Positions 60,040 through 64,000 of a DNA stretch of 64,000 nt are shown piece after piece. The notes below the pieces were generated by a model. That model made no database searches, had not been told where the DNA came from, and was given only the letters and a program-made list of their open reading frames with translations. The translations under genes and the position numbers were made by a program. This stretch comes from JASTVH01 sp042862465 (GTDB taxonomy: Bacteria > Pseudomonadota > Gammaproteobacteria > Pseudomonadales > Oleiphilaceae). Position 1 is the first letter of the stretch, and each line of letters begins with the position of its first letter. The DNA lies in assembly GCA_042862465.1 (NCBI GenBank), contig JASTVH010000008.1, forward strand, positions 186,001-250,000. The letters are read 5' to 3'.

Positions 60040-60076
60040 CTCGATGTTGTTGCTTGACAGCAGGGGAGTCCATGTA

Positions 60077-60147
60077 GCCTAGGCTCAGCGGCCGATTTGG
60101 AAGCGCGCCGCGCTGGAAAAGCGGTCCGCTGCAGCCCCTGGTTATGC
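60077..60147 (-). repeat. Integron attC site, last of the visible array (degenerate right core)
   Basis: Read on the minus strand it starts GCATAAC (RYYYAAC core) and pairs GCTGCAGCGGACC with GGCCGCTGAGC, leaving unpaired G and A on one arm, as in true attC. The other core reads CCTAGGC where GTTAGGC is expected, so this site may be inactive. The higA stop codon TAA is inside the first core. Confidence 0.75.
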
Positions 60148-60456
60148 CCTGTGGTCTGCGTTGTTCTCCGAATTCCAAGGTCGAATATTCTTCAGCTGTT
60201 CAGCCAAAGTATCTTCCGCAATCTCGGTATCGTATGCGGCTTGCGCTCGCAACCAATAACCATTGGACAAACCGAAGAATCGGCAAAGGCGCAAATCCGT
60301 ATCGGCGGTTATAGAACGCTTTCCAGCTATGATCTGGCCAATGCGTTGGGCGGGAACGCCTATTTCCTTGGCGAGCCGATACTGAGAAATCCCCATGGGA
60401 TCAAGGAATTCTTCTTTCAGTAACTCGCCCGGCGTTACCGGATCAATAGTACGCAT
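60142..60456 (-). CDS. higA: HigA-family antitoxin
   Basis: The 104-residue protein is a HigA/XRE-type antitoxin. It has the typical N terminus PVTPGELLKEEFLDPMGISQ and the helix-turn-helix RLAKEIGVPAQRIGQIIAGKR. It would neutralise HigB and repress the operon. AGGAGG lies before ATG 60456. Toxin-first order is normal for higBA. The stop codon falls within an attC core, so toxin and antitoxin travel as one integron cassette, as is frequent because such pairs stabilise arrays. Confidence 0.95.
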   Translation of the reverse strand: MRTIDPVTPGELLKEEFLDPMGISQYRLAKEIGVPAQRIGQIIAGKRSITADTDLRLCRFFGLSNGYWLRAQAAYDTEIAEDTLAEQLKNIRPWNSENNADHRA

Positions 60457-60466
60457 GAGTTACCTC

Positions 60467-60745
60467 CTAGTGATAATCAACAATCTCAACGTCTTCCGCC
60501 CCAGCCACAGTCCAGCGAAAACAAACCCGAAACTGCTTATTAATTCGGATGCTATATTGGCCTCGGCGGTCCCCGGCCAATGGTTCCAGTCTGTTACCCG
60601 GTGGTACTTTCAAATCATCCAATTGAGTTGCTACCTGCAGTTGTCGAAGTTTTCTCAGCGCCACGCGCTCAAAATTCACAAAGCGCTTAACTCGGCGACC
60701 GTTCACCAACTTTTCCGTGTCTTTGCACCTGAATGATATGATCAT
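60467..60745 (-). CDS. higB: HigB-family (RelE-like) toxin
   Basis: The 92-residue protein has the HigB/RelE fold: an N-terminal strand MIISFRCKDTEKL, the helix FERVALRKLRQLQVA, and the C-terminal RRGQYSIRINKQFRVCFRW, with several basic residues for ribosome and mRNA binding. It would cut mRNA at the ribosome. It ends 10 bases before the higA ATG. Its length and motifs look intact, so the pair is likely functional. Confidence 0.94.
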   Translation of the reverse strand: MIISFRCKDTEKLVNGRRVKRFVNFERVALRKLRQLQVATQLDDLKVPPGNRLEPLAGDRRGQYSIRINKQFRVCFRWTVAGAEDVEIVDYH

Positions 60746-60765
60746 GAGATCAATAGTGACGCATC

Positions 60766-60778
60766 ACGTTATTAACGT
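60766..60778. promoter_or_regulatory. higB: Candidate HigA operator
   Basis: ACGTTATTAACGT is a perfect 13-base palindrome, 21 bases upstream of the higB start. Beside it GTGACGCATCAC at about 60756-60767 is a second near-palindrome. Autoregulation by HigA through such sites is usual. Confidence 0.45.
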
Positions 60779-60815
60779 CAAGCGTTACCATTACCTCTGC
60801 TTATGGGATGGAGGG

Positions 60816-60893
60816 GCATAACGCCCGGCTCACGCGCCGGTTTGGAGCCGCGAAGCGGCGGAAAATCGGTCGCTGTGCAGCCGATTGTTAGGG
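60816..60893 (-). repeat. Integron attC site between higBA and the 185-residue cassette gene
   Basis: On the minus strand it runs from CCCTAAC (60893-60887) to GTTATGC (60822-60816), 78 bases. Arms CGGCTGCACAGCGACCG and CGGCGCGTGAGCCG pair with three unpaired bases (G, A, A) on one side, the hallmark used by IntI to choose the strand. The upstream gene stop codon TAA lies in the first core. Confidence 0.88.
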
Positions 60894-61445
60894 TCGACAG
60901 ACATGCTTGAGCATCCCTTCGAAGAACTGAACCACAATGCCCCGGATTTGTTCTACCGTGTAGTACTGGTTTGCATATTCGACATAGATTCCTTCACCTA
61001 CCGAGGTGAAAAAGTACTGATACCAATCCTTGACGACAGGCTGATCTTCTATTGCCGTGACCTGACTGGAACGCAACCAGTGATAGTGCTTGCTTGCATT
61101 GGCCGTCTCGATACAGATGCGAAGCGAATGGACTATATGCCTCCGTGCATCTTGCCCACTGTTTGGAACACAAGACTGGTCTTTGATCCAGCTAGAAGCG
61201 TCCAATGGCAGTGCATCATAATCAGAATGCCCGATAGCCTCGGTTAACTGCTTCGATATTTCGTGCTCCTGATAGTATTTCCGGCACCATTCATAAAGGA
61301 CGGCAGCAGTCACAAAGAAATTGAATAAATCGTAACGATGAGGGACCCCATGGATTTTCTCGGCGTCGTGCAGCAGTTTGCCCATCAGATCCTCCGGCGT
61401 TTCCAAACCGTATGAAATGTGGGACAAATCCTTTTGCTTAGCCAT
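60888..61445 (-). CDS. Integron cassette protein, unknown (185 aa)
   Basis: The gene starts at ATG 61445 after GAGGAG, 35 bases inside the cassette, and ends in the attC core. The 185-residue product is soluble and helical with many aromatic residues (DLFNFFVTAAVLYEWCRKYY, ASKHYHWLRSSQV, VKDWYQYFFTSV). I do not recognise it; the helix-rich profile with conserved-looking His and Trp resembles small abortive-infection-like or HEPN-like proteins, but no RxxxxH motif is certain. Confidence 0.75.
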   Translation of the reverse strand: MAKQKDLSHISYGLETPEDLMGKLLHDAEKIHGVPHRYDLFNFFVTAAVLYEWCRKYYQEHEISKQLTEAIGHSDYDALPLDASSWIKDQSCVPNSGQDARRHIVHSLRICIETANASKHYHWLRSSQVTAIEDQPVVKDWYQYFFTSVGEGIYVEYANQYYTVEQIRGIVVQFFEGMLKHVCRP

Positions 61446-61479
61446 AAATCTCCTCGCACGGTTGGAAGTCGTGAACTGC

Positions 61480-62192
61480 CCCTAACGAGCCTGTAGAAAA
61501 ACCCATATACACCGAGCTCATCCCAGGCTTTTTCTTTCTCTTTTGATGGCCCTTATCCAACCACGTCGCAGTGGCAATCGCCATCCCAGTTCCTGTTTTT
61601 TAGCCACCCGTTACGGTGGTGAGATCAATACCGGTTCGTCCAGCTGCCAACCGCCCCCGGAGCGGGATTTCAGGCCGCCATACGCCCGTTATTCATCAAC
61701 TTCTCAATGTTGTGCACCAGGCAGTAAAGCTGCCATTGCCCCTGCACCTTGCGTTGACCGCGCACACTGAACCGGTTGAGTCGTTTCGCCGAGGTGATGT
61801 TGCCAAATACCGGTTCCACTACCGACATCCGATGGCTGTAAATAGCTTTGCCTTCCCGGCTGTCTACCCGGTGCTTCATCCAGTCGGTGTAGTTCGCGCG
61901 GCGCTTGTGAGAAAGCAGGAAGGAAACCTGGCGACCGTGCCCTTTGGGATGATCCGCAGAGGCCGGGTTTTGCATGCACTGGGACCTCTTTGGGCAGTGG
62001 CGACACTGGTTCAGGCGACCTTCAAAGAACGCCCGTGGGCGGCCCTGGTCATCCTCTTTCACGGCTTTGAGCTTCAGCTCCTGACCGGCGGGACAGACGC
62101 AGCTCTTGTGTACCGGGTCAAAGTCGAATTTTTGCGTCTTTTTGCAAAAATGGTGACAGCTTGCACAAGTCCGCTTGCTGGCACTTGTTAGG
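61480..62192 (-). mobile_element. IS1182-type remnant inserted in an attC site
   Basis: On the minus strand the site begins GCCTAACAAGTGCCAGCAAG (62192 down), an attC left core and arm. IS-derived sequence follows, ending in GGGTTTTTCTACAGGCTC at about 61487, which looks like an IS terminal repeat. It joins directly to the attC right core GTTAGGG (61486-61480). Only the C-terminal third of a transposase remains and no left IS end is visible, so the element has lost its 5' part. Confidence 0.7.
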
Positions 62193-62197
62193 CACAT
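61670..62197 (-). pseudogene. C-terminal fragment of an IS1182-family transposase
   Basis: The frame gives 175 residues. From about residue 18 it matches the end of IS1182 transposases: KKTQKFDFDPVHKSCVCPAG, RLNQCRHCPKRSQCMQ, and VVEPVFGNITSAKRLNRFSV with the last catalytic Glu in VVEPVFG. The first 16 residues are translated attC sequence, not transposase. The N-terminal part with the first two catalytic Asp residues is missing, so the protein cannot transpose. Confidence 0.88.
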
Positions 62198-62236
62198 ATT
62201 TAATACCGGCCTCTTTTTCGCTATATTTATATTGTT

Positions 62237-62527
62237 TCATTCTTTGACAAAAGTGCCTTCTACACGCCAACCTACTAAAGATAACGAATATAAAAATTCT
62301 TGAATTGTTTCAATTTTAAAATTCTTCGGATCAAGAACCTTAAAATTCACCTCATAAACAGGTGCACCTTTTGAATCAACTCTATCTAAAGTTATTGCTG
62401 GGTTGGTTATTTTACGGTCGAATTTTTCAGTAATCATTGCCTTTAATTTTTCAACTTCGTCTTCCGTTGCACGAAGGTTTGAAATTTCTACATCTAATTT
62501 TGCATTCTCATCAATTTCATTGTTCAT
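62237..62527 (-). CDS. Small integron cassette protein, unknown (96 aa)
   Basis: ATG 62527 follows GGAAGGG; the frame upstream of it reads through the neighbouring attC and is not coding. The 96-residue protein is acidic, with an N-terminal coiled coil (NLRATEDEVEKLKAMITEKF) and a beta-alpha C-terminal part (YEVNFKVLDPKNFKIETIQE). It is AT-rich compared with the chromosome. It sits between two attC sites as a single-gene cassette. No family recognised. Confidence 0.75.
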   Translation of the reverse strand: MNNEIDENAKLDVEISNLRATEDEVEKLKAMITEKFDRKITNPAITLDRVDSKGAPVYEVNFKVLDPKNFKIETIQEFLYSLSLVGWRVEGTFVKE

Positions 62528-62566
62528 TTGAGCACCCTTCCGAAGTTTATTTTTATTCGCTTTTTT

Positions 62567-62642
62567 GCCTAACGCCGGCGTAACGGGCCGATTTGTGGAG
62601 CACCAGCGGAACAAAGCGGTCCCGTTGACGCATTGGTTAGTC
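62567..62642 (-). repeat. Integron attC site after the two-gene cassette
   Basis: On the minus strand it runs from GACTAAC (62642-62636) to GTTAGGC (62573-62567), 76 bases. Arms GCGTCAACGGGACC and GGCCCGTTACGC pair with unpaired C and A, as expected of a functional attC. The stop codon of the 4-TM gene is in its first core. Confidence 0.9.
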
Positions 62643-63161
62643 TCTTTCACGCCGTTCTCCAAGGTTCAAACGCGCAAGCAACATTGCCTGTGAACCGACC
62701 ACGACGTGCCAACATTCTCGTATGGTGATGCTCGCCAAAGTAAACAATCCAGTTGCAATTGACTTATATTCCCACGACAGCTTTACTTTAGGCCAAACTT
62801 GATCAAATATCCCTAATCCCGCGATTGCCCAACAAGATAGGCTGATAAGTATTAGTAAAACGGCCAGTTGATAAACGTACAAATACTCCTGAATACCGCC
62901 CTTTCTTTTACGCGACAATTTCTGTATTTCATTAGTCTGTATAAGTGATTGAGCATTCCCACCCCAAGCAAATGATAACCCTATGAATATCCCAGCTAAG
63001 GGCAGAAGCAAACCGGTCCCAGCTTTCTCTAAAGAAATAGGAACAATGAACGCCAATGTGAAGCCGACTGCGATATGCACTAAGAGCCACAGATCGAAGA
63101 GCCTGCGTATCCCGGGGCCGGCCCCGGAGCCAATGCACAACCAGCGCCAAAAACTAATCAT
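62637..63161 (-). CDS. Cassette-encoded four-helix membrane protein
   Basis: The 174-residue protein has four membrane helices: LFDLWLLVHIAVGFTLAFIV, GLLLPLAGIFIGLSFAWGG, VYQLAVLLILISLSCWAIAG and SIATGLFTLASITIRECWHV, with a basic cytoplasmic loop (LSRKRKGG). Its ATG overlaps the end of the 281-residue gene by eight bases, so the two are coupled and form one cassette. Soluble sensor plus 4-TM effector is a layout seen in several anti-phage systems such as Kiwa, but I see no specific match. Stop codon lies in the attC. Confidence 0.78.
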   Translation of the reverse strand: MISFWRWLCIGSGAGPGIRRLFDLWLLVHIAVGFTLAFIVPISLEKAGTGLLLPLAGIFIGLSFAWGGNAQSLIQTNEIQKLSRKRKGGIQEYLYVYQLAVLLILISLSCWAIAGLGIFDQVWPKVKLSWEYKSIATGLFTLASITIRECWHVVVGSQAMLLARLNLGERRERD

Positions 63162-63999
63162 CGTCTAGTGATCGCCGAATCCGTCTATAGGTATCTCTCA
63201 ATTTTAAAAGAATACCTGCAACATTTTCAGGAACGCCAAACTCTTCAACGAGAAAGCTAGCAGGATCACCTTTAAGGTGCTTGGTCGTAGGCCTTTCACC
63301 TTGCGCTTTTCTTACCCTCGCAGATGCATCATTACCAACAGACGCAACGGATCGTGAAAGTGTTTCCAGAGTATCCCTATCCATGTCCTGCCCTTTGATG
63401 TTTGTGGCCCCCTTGTCGCCACCGGTTTCACTCAAGAGTTCTTCCATCGGAGCATGGAAGTCTTTTTCCACATCGAAAGGGTTTGGTTCGCCAAACTCCA
63501 TTTTAAAGCCCACAACTGCATACGCGGAATGCAGCTGTGCAATGAAGCCCTCTGGATCTGGTATTTCCACAACCTCGATTCGGACACCATTTTCTTTGGT
63601 ATAGAGGGACGCATTCAAAAGTTTTTCTAGATTCCTCGCGATCCCCTTGGTAGTTGGTGCAAGCTTGGATTTTGGGGCCAACGCAAGAGCACCAATTTTT
63701 TGGTCATAAATGGCATATGTGAATGGAGACTCCTCGTCATCAACCTGGACAAAATCTCCTGTTCTTTCATCATATTTTTCTTGGCTTGCTCGCGTCGTCC
63801 GTCCGACTGCAAAAAAAAGTCCACCCTCGGGGATCTCAGTAACGTTTCCTATGTGCCATACGTATCCGCTTCGTAGTTCTTCCGATGGCTTGGACGTTAA
63901 GAGATTGAATACAAATTCTCTCTTCGAAATATTCTCAGAGAAAAGCGATTTTTGTTTCTTCTGGATGGCCTTGAGCCTGTATAGGAAAAATCTATCCAT
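63154..63999 (-). CDS. Cassette-encoded protein coupled to the 4-TM gene, unknown
   Basis: The frame reaches the window edge with an ATG at 63999, so 281 residues is a minimum and the true start may lie outside. The protein is soluble. An N-terminal basic helix (YRLKAIQKKQKSLFSENIS) is followed by a beta-rich domain (GYVWHIGNVTEIPEGGLFFA, FTYAIYDQKIGALALAP), then an alpha/beta part (VRIEVVEIPDPEGFIAQLHS) and a helical end rich in Arg and Asp. Codon use is AT-rich. No family is recognised. Its close coupling with the membrane gene suggests a two-component module, possibly defence-related. Confidence 0.72.
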   Translation of the reverse strand: MDRFFLYRLKAIQKKQKSLFSENISKREFVFNLLTSKPSEELRSGYVWHIGNVTEIPEGGLFFAVGRTTRASQEKYDERTGDFVQVDDEESPFTYAIYDQKIGALALAPKSKLAPTTKGIARNLEKLLNASLYTKENGVRIEVVEIPDPEGFIAQLHSAYAVVGFKMEFGEPNPFDVEKDFHAPMEELLSETGGDKGATNIKGQDMDRDTLETLSRSVASVGNDASARVRKAQGERPTTKHLKGDPASFLVEEFGVPENVAGILLKLRDTYRRIRRSLDDD

Positions 64000-64000
64000 A

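Noticed and set aside
60077..62642. The regularly spaced hairpins as a CRISPR array
   Set aside because: The sites are 70-80 bases, differ in sequence, and are hundreds of bases apart with genes between; they fit attC.

Overview
The window is about 60% GC and typical of a marine or halophilic gammaproteobacterium, with a Marinobacter-like gene repertoire. The lineage is an inference from gene content (N-type ATPase, NIT-domain chemoreceptor, DUF2855, YrhK and PF10118 proteins, PEP-CTERM protein); there is no rRNA or tRNA to confirm it. I recognise no tRNA, rRNA, CRISPR array or complete prophage.

Layout. 0-4.7 kb: the end of a membrane protein, a chemoreceptor, a GH84-type glycosidase and a sirtuin. 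4.8-11.6 kb: a complete N-type ATPase operon in the order atpD-C-Q-R-B-E-F-A-G. Most genes overlap, the c subunit has two carboxylates, and the b subunit carries a delta-like tail in place of a separate atpH. 11.5-16.6 kb: small secreted proteins, an orphan PEP-CTERM protein, an SGNH esterase lipoprotein with a chaperone-like partner, and PhnA/YjdM between two related hairpins. 16.9-24.8 kb: a large sensor GGDEF-EAL protein, YrhK, DUF2855 and DUF2244 proteins, then an SDR/ATP-grasp pair. 24.85-25.27 kb is a cluster of intergenic palindromic repeats. 25.3-31.5 kb holds a CocE/M20 hydrolase operon and small accessory genes. 31.9-46.4 kb holds a desaturase, a CheB/CheR-PAS protein beside a GGDEF/EAL protein, a cold-shock protein, a beta-lactamase-fold hydrolase, a sensor kinase, YceH and YkvA.

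The right third is accessory. At 46.4-48.4 kb three genes overlap by 4 bases each: an unknown protein, a T4-type lysozyme broken by one in-frame TGA at what looks like a Trp codon, and a DUF1311/LprI-like lipoprotein that may be its inhibitor. At 56.7-60.0 kb two 138-bp direct repeats (about 91% identical) bracket a toxin/immunity-like cluster. That cluster contains a glycine-zipper protein interrupted by an in-frame TAG.

From about 60.08 kb to the right edge the window is an integron cassette array read on the minus strand. Three intact-looking attC sites have GTTRRRY-type cores, paired arms and extrahelical bases, with cassette stop codons inside the attC. A fourth attC is split by an IS1182-type remnant. 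The cassettes encode HigBA, two unknown proteins, and an overlapping pair (281-aa soluble protein plus 4-TM protein) that is the best candidate here for an undescribed two-gene system. No integrase lies in the window; cassette orientation places it beyond the right edge, if it exists.
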